This document shows positions 15,499 through 24,781 of a stretch of DNA of 64,000 bases, piece after piece. Position 1 is the first letter of the stretch, and every line of letters starts with the position of its first letter. The notes under the pieces were generated by a model that had not been told where the DNA came from, did no database searches, and saw nothing but the letters and a program-made list of their open reading frames with translations. The DNA lies in contig NZ_LZKQ01000159.1 in NCBI RefSeq assembly GCF_001668675.1, positions 1-64,000 of the forward strand, in the 5' to 3' direction. This stretch comes from Mycobacterium asiaticum. Its GTDB lineage: Bacteria > Actinomycetota > Actinomycetes > Mycobacteriales > Mycobacteriaceae. The position numbers and the translations under genes are program-made.

Positions 15499-16899
15499 TC
15501 AGTTCGGCCGCGGATCGCCCTCCGCCCGAGACACCCTATTTATTTCGTTGCCTGCCAGTCTATTTCGTCTCGTGAACGGTGCGGCGAAATACACCGCGAC
15601 CACCACCGCCCAGGACAGCAGGCTCAGCCACAGCTGACTGCGAGCGGTGTCGTCGAACGCCATCTGCACCAGCACCGCAACGATTCCCGCGGCCGTCAGG
15701 ACCGAAAGCGCCGGAAACAGCCACATCCTGACGCGCAGCTGCCCCGCGGGTGTGCGTCGTCGCAGCACGATCTGGGAGAGCGCGATCAGCAGGTAGACGA
15801 ACAGGATCACGGCGCCGGATGAGTTGAGCAGGAACAGGAAAACCGTGTCGGGCGACAGCCAGGCCATCAATACACACAGGAAGCCCACCACCGAGGAGAA
15901 CAATATGGCGACGGCGGGCACCCCGCGGCGGCTCAGTTTGACCAGCCGGCCGGGCGCCTCCCCACGGCCAGCAAGCACGAACAGCATCCGCGACGAGGTG
16001 TACAGGCCGGAGTTCAGGCACGACAACACCGCGGTCAGCACTACCGCGTTCATGATCTGGTCTGCGCCAGGTAGTCCCATGTGCTTGAGTGCGGCCACAT
16101 ATGGCGATGTTCCGGGTTCCATCGCGTTCCACGGCGTGATCACCACCAGCAGCAGGACCGAACCGACAAAGAAGACCACGATGCGCGCCACCACCGACCT
16201 GGTCGCCCGCGCGATGGCCCGCTCGGGGTCCCGGCTCTCCGCGGCCGCGATGGTGACGACTTCCGCGCCCACCATGGAGAAGATCACCACGACCACCGCG
16301 GCGAACACCGCCCCGACACCCGCGGGAAAGAACCCGCCCCGCGCGGTCAGGTTCGAGAAATCCAGGTGCCGGCCCGGCCACCAACCGAGCACAAAGGCCG
16401 TCCCGAGTGCCAGAAAGGCCATGATCGCCGCGACTTTGATTCCGGCGAACCAGAATTCGAATTCGCCGAAGGACGACACCGAGAACAGGTTGGTGGCGGT
16501 CATCAACACCATCAGGCCCAGCGAGAGCAGCCACAGCGGCGCTGGAAACCAGTAGTTCAGCACCTTGCCGCCGGCAACCGCCTCAAAGCCGACGACGATC
16601 ACCCAGAAGTACCAGTACAGCCAGCCCACCGAGAAGCCCGCCCAGCCGCCCAATGCGGTCGCCGCGTAGTCGGCGAACGAGCCCGTCGAGGGGTTCGCGG
16701 TTGCCATCTCGCCCAGCATCCGCATCACCAGCACGATCAGCAGGCCGCAGATCGCGTAGGTCAGGAACGAGGCCGGCCCGGTCTTGGCGATCACCACGCC
16801 CGACCCGACGAACAACCCGGCGCCGATCACGCCGCCCAGGGCGATCATGCTGAGCTGCCGTTGCGAGAGGTCCTGGCGCAGCTGCGAAGTGCTAGCCAT
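15499..16899 (-). CDS. gabP: APC-family amino acid permease (GabP-like)
   Basis: A 466-residue, twelve-helix amino acid transporter of the APC superfamily. The N-terminal IALGGVIGAGLFVGSG motif and the following GEMATANPSTGSFADYA segment are characteristic of the AAT/GabP group. The ATG at 16899 (MASTSQLRQDLSQRQL) gives the usual short cytoplasmic tail; an upstream codon at 16914 adds five unlikely residues. It corresponds positionally to Rv0522, annotated as a GABA permease; substrate specificity is not visible from sequence. It is divergent from the Tat-exported esterase across 139 bases. Confidence 0.87.
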   Translation of the reverse strand: MASTSQLRQDLSQRQLSMIALGGVIGAGLFVGSGVVIAKTGPASFLTYAICGLLIVLVMRMLGEMATANPSTGSFADYAATALGGWAGFSVGWLYWYFWVIVVGFEAVAGGKVLNYWFPAPLWLLSLGLMVLMTATNLFSVSSFGEFEFWFAGIKVAAIMAFLALGTAFVLGWWPGRHLDFSNLTARGGFFPAGVGAVFAAVVVVIFSMVGAEVVTIAAAESRDPERAIARATRSVVARIVVFFVGSVLLLVVITPWNAMEPGTSPYVAALKHMGLPGADQIMNAVVLTAVLSCLNSGLYTSSRMLFVLAGRGEAPGRLVKLSRRGVPAVAILFSSVVGFLCVLMAWLSPDTVFLFLLNSSGAVILFVYLLIALSQIVLRRRTPAGQLRVRMWLFPALSVLTAAGIVAVLVQMAFDDTARSQLWLSLLSWAVVVAVYFAAPFTRRNRLAGNEINRVSRAEGDPRPN

Positions 16900-17038
16900 G
16901 GCTAACCACAACACATCCGCGCCGTGCGCACCACCGGGTCCACGTTCGCGGGGGAGAAATCACGCCGCCATTACAGGTACCTTGCGATACGGCGTGGCTC
17001 GTCCCGAAAAGGCCTGTCGGCGCGGCAAAATTGCCCCC

Positions 17039-17899
17039 GTGGCCGATTTGACCCGCCGATCGGTGCTACGCATGGGTGTAGGCGCCAGCGCCGGAGCGGC
17101 CGGTGTGTGGGCGTTGAGTGGCCTGCTCGATCCGCTCAAGCCGATGGCCGCCCCCCTGGCGCCGGCGCCGTTCGATCCCCCGACCGCGGGCAAGACGCTG
17201 CCGACCAAACTCACCGGGTCTTTCATCTCGGCGGCCCGCGGCGGGATCAAGACGAACTGGGTGATCGCCATGCCGCCCGGGCAGACCAAGATGCTGCGGC
17301 CGGTGATCGCGTTGCACGGCAAGGATGGCGACGCCAACATGATGCTGGACTGCGGCGTCGAGGACGCGCTGGCGCAGTTGGTCAGTGAGGGCAAGCCCCC
17401 CTTCGCCGTCGTGGGCGTCGACGGCGGTCCGAACAGTTACTGGCACCGGCGCTCCAACGGCGAGGACTCCGGCACCATGGTGCTCGAAGAGCTGTTGCCG
17501 ATGCTGACCTCGATGGGCATGGACACCTCGCGGGTCGGCTTCCTGGGCTGGTCGATGGGCGGCTACGGCGCACTACTGCTGGGCGCCCGGCTGGGCCCGG
17601 CCCGCACCGCCGGGATCTGCGCGATCAGCCCGGCGCTGTACATGTCCTATATCGGCACAGCGCCCGGCGCCTTCGACAGCGTCGACGATTGGACCCGCAA
17701 CACGGTGTTCGGGCTGCCGGTACTGAATTCGATCCCGCTGCGGGTGGACTGTGGGATCGGCGACCGCTTCTTCTTCGCCACCAGCCAATTCGTCAGCCAG
17801 CTCAAAAAGCGGCCGGCGGGCAGCTTCTCCCCCGGCGGACACGACGTGGACTATTGGCGAGCGCAACTCCCCGGCGAGCTGGCCTGGATGGCGACTTAA
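17039..17899 (+). CDS. Tat-exported alpha/beta-hydrolase, putative esterase
   Basis: A 286-residue secreted hydrolase. The N terminus has a twin-arginine motif (LTRRSVLRMGVG) followed by a hydrophobic core. The nucleophile elbow is GWSMGGYGA, the oxyanion region is near VIALHGKDGD, and a late histidine occurs in GGHDVDYWR. This matches the esterase D/tannase-like group and resembles Rv0519c. The GTG at 17039 places the twin arginines correctly; longer in-frame starts overlap the divergent permease. Only five bases separate it from the acyltransferase gene, so the two may act together on acyl groups of the envelope. Confidence 0.82.
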   Translation: MADLTRRSVLRMGVGASAGAAGVWALSGLLDPLKPMAAPLAPAPFDPPTAGKTLPTKLTGSFISAARGGIKTNWVIAMPPGQTKMLRPVIALHGKDGDANMMLDCGVEDALAQLVSEGKPPFAVVGVDGGPNSYWHRRSNGEDSGTMVLEELLPMLTSMGMDTSRVGFLGWSMGGYGALLLGARLGPARTAGICAISPALYMSYIGTAPGAFDSVDDWTRNTVFGLPVLNSIPLRVDCGIGDRFFFATSQFVSQLKKRPAGSFSPGGHDVDYWRAQLPGELAWMAT

Positions 17900-17904
17900 G
17901 TGAG

Positions 17905-20064
17905 ATGACAGTGCGATCCGCCGACACCTCCGGCTCTCCGCAAACGGCGGAGGGGAGGTCTGTGAGGGGACGGTTCCGCCCGGACATCGAAGGGTTGCGG
18001 GCCGTCGCGGTGATTGCGGTCGTCGCGTATCACGCGGGCATCCCCGGTACCGCCGGCGGCTACATCGGCGTCGACGTGTTCTTCGTGATCTCCGGTTTCC
18101 TGATCACCGGGTTGCTCTGGCGCGAGGTGGCGGCGACGAACACCGTTGCGCTGGGTTGGTTCTATGCCGCCCGTGCCCGTCGGCTGTTACCGGCTGCGGC
18201 CACCGTCGGCGTGGTCACCGCGGTCGCCGCGGCCGCGGTGCTGCCGCCGTTGCAGGCCCGAAGGGTGTTCGTCGACGGCATCGCCAGCGCCCTGTATGTC
18301 GGCAACTACCGGTTCGCCGCCCAGGGCACCGACTACATGGTGTCCGACCTGCCGCCGTCACCGTTCCAGCACTACTGGTCGCTCGGGGTGGAGGAGCAGT
18401 TCTATCTGCTCTGGCCGGCGTTGATCATCGGCACAGCATGGTTGGCGAGGCGGATCGGCCGGAGCGCCGCCGGCTCGGCGCCCTACGCGGTGCTGCTGAC
18501 CCTGGTCGGGGCGGCATCGCTGGCGGCGGCGGTGGTGTGGACGCGGGTGTCACCGCCGTGGGCGTTCTTCTCGCTGCCCACCCGGGCCTGGGAACTGGCG
18601 GCCGGTGGCTTGGTGGCCCTCACGATCAACCAGTGGCGTCGGTTGCCGCTGCTGCCCGCCACGGTCGCCGGTTGGGGTGGCCTCGTGCTGATCCTGCTGA
18701 CCTGCACCCAGCTGGGTCCGCACACGCCCTACCCCGGCACGTCGGCGCTGCTGCCGGTGCTGGGTACGGCACTGGTGATCGGCGGCGGGTGTGTCACCGG
18801 CGGCATGGGCGTGGGCCGGGTGCTGTGCCCACCGGCGATGCGGTCGATCGGCCGGGTGTCCTACTCGTGGTACCTCTGGCACTGGCCGGTGTTGTTGCTG
18901 CTGCCGCCGCTGCTGGGTGATCCCGGCGGGTTGCCCGGCCGGCTGGCGGCGACGACGGTGTCCGCGGGACTCGCGGTGATCACCATGCATGCCGTGGAGA
19001 ATCCCGGCCGGTTCGCCGCAGCGCTGCGCAGGTCGGCCAAGACCAGCCTGGCCGTGGCCGGCGCCGCCACCGGCGTCGCCGCGTGCGCCTGCGCGGTGCT
19101 GCTGACGGCGATACCGGCCCCGGTCGGCCACGGCGCCGCAGCTCCGCAGGCCAACATCGTTCCGCTGCCGCCCGTGCCCGGCCCGCAGGTCGGTCCGCGC
19201 GAAGCCGCCGTCGCGCAGGCCTTCACGCAGGTCCGTGAAGCGCTGGCCACGTCCGCCGCCCGGCGCGAGGTTCCGGCCAACCTGAACCCCTCGCTGGCGG
19301 CCGCCGCGGGCGACAAGGCCCCGGTGTTCGTCAACGGCTGCATGCGCTCGTGGCGCGATGTGGGGCAAAGCGAATGCGCCACCGCGGACGTCGCTTCGCC
19401 CACCACCGTGACGCTGATCGGCGACTCCCATGCGGCGATGTGGGACCCCGCCCTGCAACAGGTGGCCGCGCAGCGGCACTGGCGGCTGGAGACGCTGGCC
19501 AAGGTGACCTGTCCGCTGCTGAACCTGCCGATCGTCAGCCCGTATCTGGGCCGCAAATACAACGAGTGCGAACAGTGGCGGGCCGAGATCGTGAACCGGC
19601 TGCAGGCCGAGCGTCCCCAGCTCGTGGTGCTGAGCATGAGCCGGCGCTACCACGCCGACTTCAGCTTCGCCTCGTACGACCCGGCGTGGATCGATGCCGT
19701 CGCGCGGGTGGTCGCGCAGCTGCGCGGCATGGGTTCTCGCGTCCTGCTGCTGGGACCGGTGGCCGATCCGCAATCGTCGGCGCCCACCTGTCTGTCCGCG
19801 CACCTCGACGACGCCGGGGCCTGCGCGCCCGCCCGGGCAGTGGCGGTGAATCGCGACGGTATCGCCGCCGAGCAGCGGGTGACCGCCGCGGCCGGCGGCT
19901 CCTACGCGGACCTCACCGACCTGTTCTGCACCGCCGACCGGTGCCCAATGATCGTCGGCAACACGCTGGTGTTCCGCGACGACAACCACGTGACGACCGA
20001 GTATGCGCAACTGCTGGCCCCCGTGATCGGGGCGCTGGCCGATCAGGCCCTGTCAGACGGATGA
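17905..20064 (+). CDS. Acyltransferase-3 membrane protein with C-terminal SGNH domain
   Basis: A 719-residue OafA/YrhL-type protein. Residues about 25-400 form a ten-helix acyltransferase-3 domain; the early PDIEGLRAVAVIAVVAYHAG carries the family Arg and catalytic His, and SLGVEEQFYLLWP is a conserved loop. After a Pro-rich linker, an extracytoplasmic SGNH domain follows, with GDSHAAMWDP (catalytic Ser) and DDNHVTTEYA (Asp/His). Such fusions O-acylate surface polysaccharides or glycolipids. The ATG at 17905 is five bases after the esterase stop. It is longer than the single-domain acyltransferase at 22.7-24.0 kb. Confidence 0.92.
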   Translation: MTVRSADTSGSPQTAEGRSVRGRFRPDIEGLRAVAVIAVVAYHAGIPGTAGGYIGVDVFFVISGFLITGLLWREVAATNTVALGWFYAARARRLLPAAATVGVVTAVAAAAVLPPLQARRVFVDGIASALYVGNYRFAAQGTDYMVSDLPPSPFQHYWSLGVEEQFYLLWPALIIGTAWLARRIGRSAAGSAPYAVLLTLVGAASLAAAVVWTRVSPPWAFFSLPTRAWELAAGGLVALTINQWRRLPLLPATVAGWGGLVLILLTCTQLGPHTPYPGTSALLPVLGTALVIGGGCVTGGMGVGRVLCPPAMRSIGRVSYSWYLWHWPVLLLLPPLLGDPGGLPGRLAATTVSAGLAVITMHAVENPGRFAAALRRSAKTSLAVAGAATGVAACACAVLLTAIPAPVGHGAAAPQANIVPLPPVPGPQVGPREAAVAQAFTQVREALATSAARREVPANLNPSLAAAAGDKAPVFVNGCMRSWRDVGQSECATADVASPTTVTLIGDSHAAMWDPALQQVAAQRHWRLETLAKVTCPLLNLPIVSPYLGRKYNECEQWRAEIVNRLQAERPQLVVLSMSRRYHADFSFASYDPAWIDAVARVVAQLRGMGSRVLLLGPVADPQSSAPTCLSAHLDDAGACAPARAVAVNRDGIAAEQRVTAAAGGSYADLTDLFCTADRCPMIVGNTLVFRDDNHVTTEYAQLLAPVIGALADQALSDG

Positions 20065-20154
20065 ATCGGGAGAATCCGGTGGGAAAATCTTCGCGAATGA
20101 ACCTCGCGGGGAATGCGAACGTGGTACGAATAAAAGGGTTTTGGAGGTTCTGAA

Positions 20155-20271
20155 ATGAGTCCGATGCTGTTGGTTCTGCTTAGCGCAGCCGCACCAGTCG
20201 CCGGGCTTGGCTTACTGCAATTGCAAGCGCGCCTTGAACGTTGGGACTACGAGAGGCACGCCGAGGACTGA
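20155..20271 (+). CDS. 38-residue membrane-associated small protein
   Basis: A short reading frame with an excellent ribosome binding site (TTTGGAGG at 20140-20147, eight bases before ATG). Residues 4-21 are a hydrophobic helix (MLLVLLSAAAPVAGLGLL), followed by an amphipathic charged tail (QARLERWDYERHAED). This design is typical of small membrane proteins that bind a larger partner. The leader is locally AT-rich compared with the surroundings. It lies alone between the plus-strand acyltransferase and the minus-strand SGNH hydrolase. I recall no name; function unknown. Confidence 0.65.
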   Translation: MSPMLLVLLSAAAPVAGLGLLQLQARLERWDYERHAED

Positions 20272-20343
20272 GACGACGGGCACTGCGGCACCAAACCCGT
20301 TGCCTGCCAGTTGCTTTGACCCTCGCTGCGCCTGCAAGTCTCT

Positions 20344-21039
20344 TTATTTGAGCAATTGCCACCGGATCAGCGGCACGATTTTCTCCGCCATATACGCATG
20401 CCCGGCGTCGTTGGGGTGCACCCCGTCCGGACCGATCAGCTCGGGGCGGTCGACGAACCAGCGGTCGCCGATCGGGTCGACGAAATCCGCCCGCGCCGCC
20501 CAGGACGCGCCCGCAAGCACGTCGCGGATCACCAGCACCGGCACCGGCACATCGGCGGTCGGCCACGGCGGTCCGATCACCAGGAACCTGGCGTGCGGCG
20601 CGCGCTGCCGCGCAAGAACGAGCGTGGCGTGGACCCGCTGGGCGAGCAGCACCGGATCGACGTCCATGTCGTTGCGCGAGCCGAAGAACACGACCAGATC
20701 GTCGTCCGACTTGACGGCCCGGTCGGTCAGATCCTGAAAGATGTTGCCGTGGTCGCCAACCGCGCCGTATCCGGCCCGGCCTTCGGCCGCGACATCGCTG
20801 GTGATGCGCAACCCGGGCGCGGCGAGCGTCCGCCAGGTGCGGGCCGTCCACGACTTCGCGCCCAAACCGCCCAGATCGGTACCGGTGGTGTAGGAGTCGC
20901 CAACCACGGCGATGTGCTTGAGGCGTAGATCCAGCGTCAGGGCACGCACGGGTCGTGCCTGCACCGGCTCGGTGATGCACGGCGCAACCAGGGCCACCAG
21001 TGCGCACAGGCTGATGGCGAACCGGACCAATCTAGTCAT
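20344..21039 (-). CDS. Exported SGNH/GDSL hydrolase
   Basis: A 231-residue secreted hydrolase equivalent to Rv0518. Residues 1-28 form a signal peptide (FAISLCALVALVAP then QARP). Block I is AVVGDSYTTG with the catalytic serine, block III is FFGSRNDMD, and block V is GPDGVHPNDAGH with the catalytic Asp and His. The ATG at 21039 gives a proper signal peptide, while longer readings would add an Arg-rich stretch. Together with two acyltransferases and an esterase in this 7-kb region it points to addition and removal of acyl groups outside the membrane. Confidence 0.87.
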   Translation of the reverse strand: MTRLVRFAISLCALVALVAPCITEPVQARPVRALTLDLRLKHIAVVGDSYTTGTDLGGLGAKSWTARTWRTLAAPGLRITSDVAAEGRAGYGAVGDHGNIFQDLTDRAVKSDDDLVVFFGSRNDMDVDPVLLAQRVHATLVLARQRAPHARFLVIGPPWPTADVPVPVLVIRDVLAGASWAARADFVDPIGDRWFVDRPELIGPDGVHPNDAGHAYMAEKIVPLIRWQLLK

Positions 21040-21395
21040 CGCAACCTTCACTGCGGAGGGCCGAATAGCTAACTCAAATCGTACGAGGAACCGACGGTGA
21101 CGGCGCGCATCTTCGCCGTCGCCACGCCCCGAACGTGAGCGGTCACACATCCCGTGGCGGCGCGACGGCCGACGCAGCCGAGGGGGCACCCCGGCGCCGC
21201 GACGTCGAGCCGGATGTGCACTGGTCGCCGCGGTTTATCGGCTCCCGGCGACGACGACCGGGCGGCACGGTACCGCAAGTACGAAAACCACGCTGGCGGC
21301 GCATCGCGGCGGGAGCCACACGGGCGAATCGCAATCCCGGTTCGGACCGGCACTCAGGGGAGCCGTGGCAAACATCGCTGAGTGGGTATCACTAG
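21040..21395. other. Gene-free interval, 356 bases
   Basis: No convincing gene is seen between the SGNH hydrolase and the DUF2252 gene. It must carry the hydrolase promoter on the minus strand. GGGTAT occurs at 21384-21389, about six bases before the GTG/ATG start of the next gene, but no GTTT is present at 15-16 nt upstream. Confidence 0.6.
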
Positions 21396-22757
21396 GTGAT
21401 GGCCAGCAGCACCGACCGTGAGTCGTTCATTGTGGAATGCCTCGTGGGGGCATTCGACGACCTGATGGAGGCGGACCCGGACGCGTTTCGCACCAAGTTC
21501 CGCAAGATGGCGGGCGACCCGTTCGCGTTCTACCGGGGCAGTGCATGCCTGTTCTACGCGGACATGGCCGAACGCGACGACCGCTGGGCCGACGAACGCA
21601 CCGGCCGGGTGTGGATCCAGGGCGACCTGCACGCGGAGAACTTCGGCACCTACATGGACGGGTCCGGAGTGCTGATCTTCGACGTCAACGACTTCGATGA
21701 GGCCTACATCGGCCATTTCACTTGGGATCTGCAGCGTTTCGCCGCCAGTGTCGCGTTGATGTGCTGGCAGAAGGCGCTATCCGACGCCGAGATATCGCGG
21801 CTGATCGAGACGTTCGTGCGTTCTTACGTCAAGCAGGTGCACTGGTTCGTCGACGAGCAGGACGACGCATCCTTCTCACTGAACCTGCAGACCGCCCGGG
21901 GCGCGGTGCTGGCCGCACTGCAGTCGGCGCGGCTGTCGACGCGCGCGGCGATGCTGGACCGGATGACGCGAGTCGACCAGTGGGACCGGCAATTCCGCGA
22001 CGCGCCCGGAGTCCGCAGGCTCGACGACGCCGAACGGGACAAGGTCGTCGGCGCTTTCGAGACATACCTGGACACCATCCCCGAAACCAAACGCCGGCGC
22101 GAGGTGACCTACGACGTAAAGGACGTGGTGGGTAAGACGGGATTCGGTATCGGCAGCGCGGGCCTGCCCAACTACACGATCCTGATCGAGGGGTTCAATC
22201 AAGCCCTCGACAACGACATTGTGCTGTCGATGAAGCAGGGCAACATCGCCGCGCCGAGCCGGGTGATCACCGATCAGAAGGTGCGGGACTACTTCCAGCA
22301 CCACGGGCACCGCACCGCGATCTCGCAGCGGGCGCTGCAAGCCCACGCCGATCAGCTACTGGGTTACACCGAGATCGACGGGACCGGTTTCGTGGTCAAC
22401 GAGTTATCGCCATATGAATCCGATTTGGAATGGGACGAGCTGAGCGAACCCGACGAGCTCACCGAGGTTGTCGAACAGCTCGGCCAGGCGGTCGCGAAAG
22501 TGCACTGCGTCGGCGACGCGGACAGCGACCAGTCACTGGTCGACTTTCAGACCGAGGACGCGATCGTCGAGGTGATCGGTGACCGCCTCGACGAGTTCGT
22601 CTCCGACATGGTGTCCTTCGGGCTGGACTACGCCGCGGTGGTGCGCGACGACCACCGCCATTTCGTCGAGGCGTTCCGCGAGGGCCGCATCCCCGGGGTA
22701 AGCGCCACCTCAAGCCGAACGGGCCGGTCAGACCGCGCGGGACGAGACCCCAGATAG
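21396..22757 (+). CDS. DUF2252 family protein (kinase-like)
   Basis: A protein of about 452 residues of the uncharacterised DUF2252 family. The motif VWIQGDLHAENFGTY followed by IFDVNDFDEAY resembles the catalytic HxDxxxxN and metal-binding Asp segments of aminoglycoside-phosphotransferase/HipA-like kinases, so a small-molecule or protein kinase activity is possible; this is inference from motif shape. Start is GTG 21396 or the adjacent ATG 21399. The last 30 bases overlap the end of the convergent acyltransferase gene. The C-terminal tail is Arg/Ser-rich and low complexity. Confidence 0.78.
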   Translation: MMASSTDRESFIVECLVGAFDDLMEADPDAFRTKFRKMAGDPFAFYRGSACLFYADMAERDDRWADERTGRVWIQGDLHAENFGTYMDGSGVLIFDVNDFDEAYIGHFTWDLQRFAASVALMCWQKALSDAEISRLIETFVRSYVKQVHWFVDEQDDASFSLNLQTARGAVLAALQSARLSTRAAMLDRMTRVDQWDRQFRDAPGVRRLDDAERDKVVGAFETYLDTIPETKRRREVTYDVKDVVGKTGFGIGSAGLPNYTILIEGFNQALDNDIVLSMKQGNIAAPSRVITDQKVRDYFQHHGHRTAISQRALQAHADQLLGYTEIDGTGFVVNELSPYESDLEWDELSEPDELTEVVEQLGQAVAKVHCVGDADSDQSLVDFQTEDAIVEVIGDRLDEFVSDMVSFGLDYAAVVRDDHRHFVEAFREGRIPGVSATSSRTGRSDRAGRDPR

Positions 22758-23984
22758 CGCACCGTCGATCGGATGCACCTTCGCGGTTGGCGAGTCAGTC
22801 GCCAGTGTCCCCGCGGGGGCGGGCCGCGCGCCGATCATCCGCCGCATCCACCGCCGCGCCGGCTCCTCGACATAGTGATACATCAGGCTGGACAGCAGCA
22901 TGGCGATCAGAATCAAGCCGATCACGTTCCACTTCCACGGGTTGTCCTGCGGCGTGAGCTCGAATTGCAGGACCGCCCAGCCCCACACGGTGTGCACCAG
23001 CTCGTGCACCATGTACAGGCAAAAGGAGATCTCCCCGCCGTACACCATCACCCGGGTGGACAGCACCCAGGGCAGACTGCCCAGACCGACGGCCAAGGTG
23101 ATCACCAGCGGGACGAACAGCACGTCGACCACCCCGCCGCTGTCCACCACACCGCTGATCGGATGCGCATCGAACCAGTACAGGATCCCCACTATCGCGA
23201 CCACCAGCAGCAGCGAGAGGTACCCGGCCACTCGCCGGGCGCGATCGCTCAACCGCAGCCGGCGCACCGCGGCACAGGCCAAGGCGCCCGCGATGAACTG
23301 GGTGACGATTCGGGGCAGCCAGCTCCACGGTGTGTAGAACTGGCCGCTGGCCAGCAGCAGTAACACCGGGGGCAGACACGCCGCGAACGCCAGCAGCATC
23401 AGGGTGCGCGCCCGCGTCGTCTGCTCCATGCGCAGGATCACCAGCACCACGAACCCGAACAGCAGGTAGGCCAGCCATTCCGCGCTGATCGACCAGGCCG
23501 GACCGTCCCAGCTGGTCCCGTCGAAGAACGGCTGAAACCACAGCTGGATCAACAAGACCTGCCGCACGTAACTCACCGCGGTCAGGTCCCGGATCTCGGG
23601 CAGCGGAATATGCCCCACATGCAGGCTCAGGATCACGATCAGCGCGGCCAGGTGCATGGTGACCAGGTACACCGGCCAGACCCGGGCCAGCCGCAGCCAC
23701 AGGAAGTGCAGCGTGGCCCGCGTCGACCACGAGCCACCCATCCGGTCCAGGTAATTCCAGGTCAGCACGAACCCGCTGAGGATAAAGAACAGGTCGACGC
23801 CCTGGGCGCCGCAGTTGAGTACCGGCGCGAGGTTCTCCCGGAACTCGGGCGACACATCGGTCAGCATCGGCCGGAAATGGAAAAGCACCACCCACAGTGA
23901 GGCGACAATCCGCAGGCCCGTCAGAGCCTTGATCTCGCCCCTGATCTTGCCCCTGATCTCATCGGTGGGCGCTGTGCTGGGCAC
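22728..23984 (-). CDS. Acyltransferase-3 family membrane protein
   Basis: A 418-residue integral membrane O-acyltransferase equivalent to Rv0517. The N-terminal IKALTGLRIVASLWVVLFHF carries the conserved Arg and His, and GVDLFFILSGFVLTW is the following family motif. About ten membrane helices are visible, with MVHELVHTVWGW and YHYVEEPARRW near the end. Unlike the 719-residue protein at 17.9 kb, it lacks an SGNH domain, so it may use the separate SGNH hydrolase at 20.3 kb. It overlaps the DUF2252 gene by 30 bases tail to tail. Confidence 0.88.
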   Translation of the reverse strand: MPSTAPTDEIRGKIRGEIKALTGLRIVASLWVVLFHFRPMLTDVSPEFRENLAPVLNCGAQGVDLFFILSGFVLTWNYLDRMGGSWSTRATLHFLWLRLARVWPVYLVTMHLAALIVILSLHVGHIPLPEIRDLTAVSYVRQVLLIQLWFQPFFDGTSWDGPAWSISAEWLAYLLFGFVVLVILRMEQTTRARTLMLLAFAACLPPVLLLLASGQFYTPWSWLPRIVTQFIAGALACAAVRRLRLSDRARRVAGYLSLLLVVAIVGILYWFDAHPISGVVDSGGVVDVLFVPLVITLAVGLGSLPWVLSTRVMVYGGEISFCLYMVHELVHTVWGWAVLQFELTPQDNPWKWNVIGLILIAMLLSSLMYHYVEEPARRWMRRMIGARPAPAGTLATDSPTAKVHPIDGALSGVSSRAV

Positions 23985-24337
23985 GAGGTTTCTTCCGCCT
24001 GAGTCTGCTGGGTGTTTCTTCGACTAACGCGGCTGTCCGGGGCGACATCGCCATGTCACCCGTCACCACGGGTAACCGGCAGCCAGAGCAGCCTAACAGC
24101 GCGGGCGTGGGAGCAGGTGCGGGTGAGCCCGGCCGGGCTCGTCGAACTTGGGGCCTGCGCACGCGCTGACGGCTGTTCTCCTGCCCAAAGACCACGCTCG
24201 GCGCCGGTTGGGGGCGGCACCGTCCACGCCGAACGCTTCTTAGCAATAAGTTAGGCGTGACTGTCGGTCCCCTTAAGTTCGGCGGGCACTTTATAGGTCA
24301 GGGCTCGGCCGGTGTGCGAGGGGAATGGGGCAGCTCG
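23985..24337. other. Gene-free interval, 353 bases
   Basis: This is the divergent control region between the acyltransferase-3 gene and the anti-anti-sigma factor gene. Short frames exist on both strands but none has a ribosome binding site or recognisable sequence. A GTG at 24257 could extend the anti-anti-sigma factor, but the family N terminus argues against it. Confidence 0.55.
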
Positions 24338-24781
24338 ATGACCATGGCGATGACGACAAGAGTTTCGGGGCCGGGTGCCGGCGTCCTGCACTGCGCCGGT
24401 GCCCAGGTGCGGGCGCACTACCGCTCGCTGGCCACCGTGGTGACCATCCGTGGCGAGATCGACGCCGTCAACGTCGACCAAATCGGCGAGCACGTGCGAC
24501 GCTTCGTCCTCGGTGACAACCCGGTGGTGCTCGACCTCAGCGCCGTGACGCACTTCTCGTCGGCCGGAATCGGCTTGCTGTGCGCACTGGACGAAGAGTG
24601 CCGCGCCGCGGGCGTCGAGTGGATGCTCGTCGGCAACCCGGTCATCAGCGCCTTGCTGGGTGAGCCGGACGAAGCCGAGTTTCCGCTCACCACCTCGCTG
24701 CACGAGGCCCTGCGCAACCTGGCCGACGCCATCGCCTGGCGCCGCCAGTTGGTGCTACCGCTTGTCAAGAAGTCGGCTTAG
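24338..24781 (+). CDS. STAS-domain anti-anti-sigma factor
   Basis: A 147-residue anti-sigma factor antagonist equivalent to Rv0516c. The STAS signature is VVLDLSAVTHFSSAGIGLLCALDEE, with the phosphorylatable serine in FSSAGIG. It should bind an anti-sigma factor and free a SigF-type sigma factor. Rv0516c is reported as a substrate of the osmosensory kinase PknD at Thr2; a Thr follows Met both at the chosen ATG (24338) and at the alternative ATG 24350, so the site may be kept. Its presence near a cluster of SigF-like promoters is suggestive. It overlaps the convergent membrane-protein gene by 17 bases. Confidence 0.88.
   Translation: MTMAMTTRVSGPGAGVLHCAGAQVRAHYRSLATVVTIRGEIDAVNVDQIGEHVRRFVLGDNPVVLDLSAVTHFSSAGIGLLCALDEECRAAGVEWMLVGNPVISALLGEPDEAEFPLTTSLHEALRNLADAIAWRRQLVLPLVKKSA

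Noticed and set aside
18550..20010. Long open frame antisense to the SGNH acyltransferase
   Set aside because: It is a high-GC shadow frame, rich in Arg, Gly and His, without motifs or a ribosome binding site, while the plus strand has clear family motifs.
21384..21389. GGGTAT just before the DUF2252 gene as a SigF promoter
   Set aside because: No GTTT lies 14-17 nt upstream; the -10 match alone is too common.
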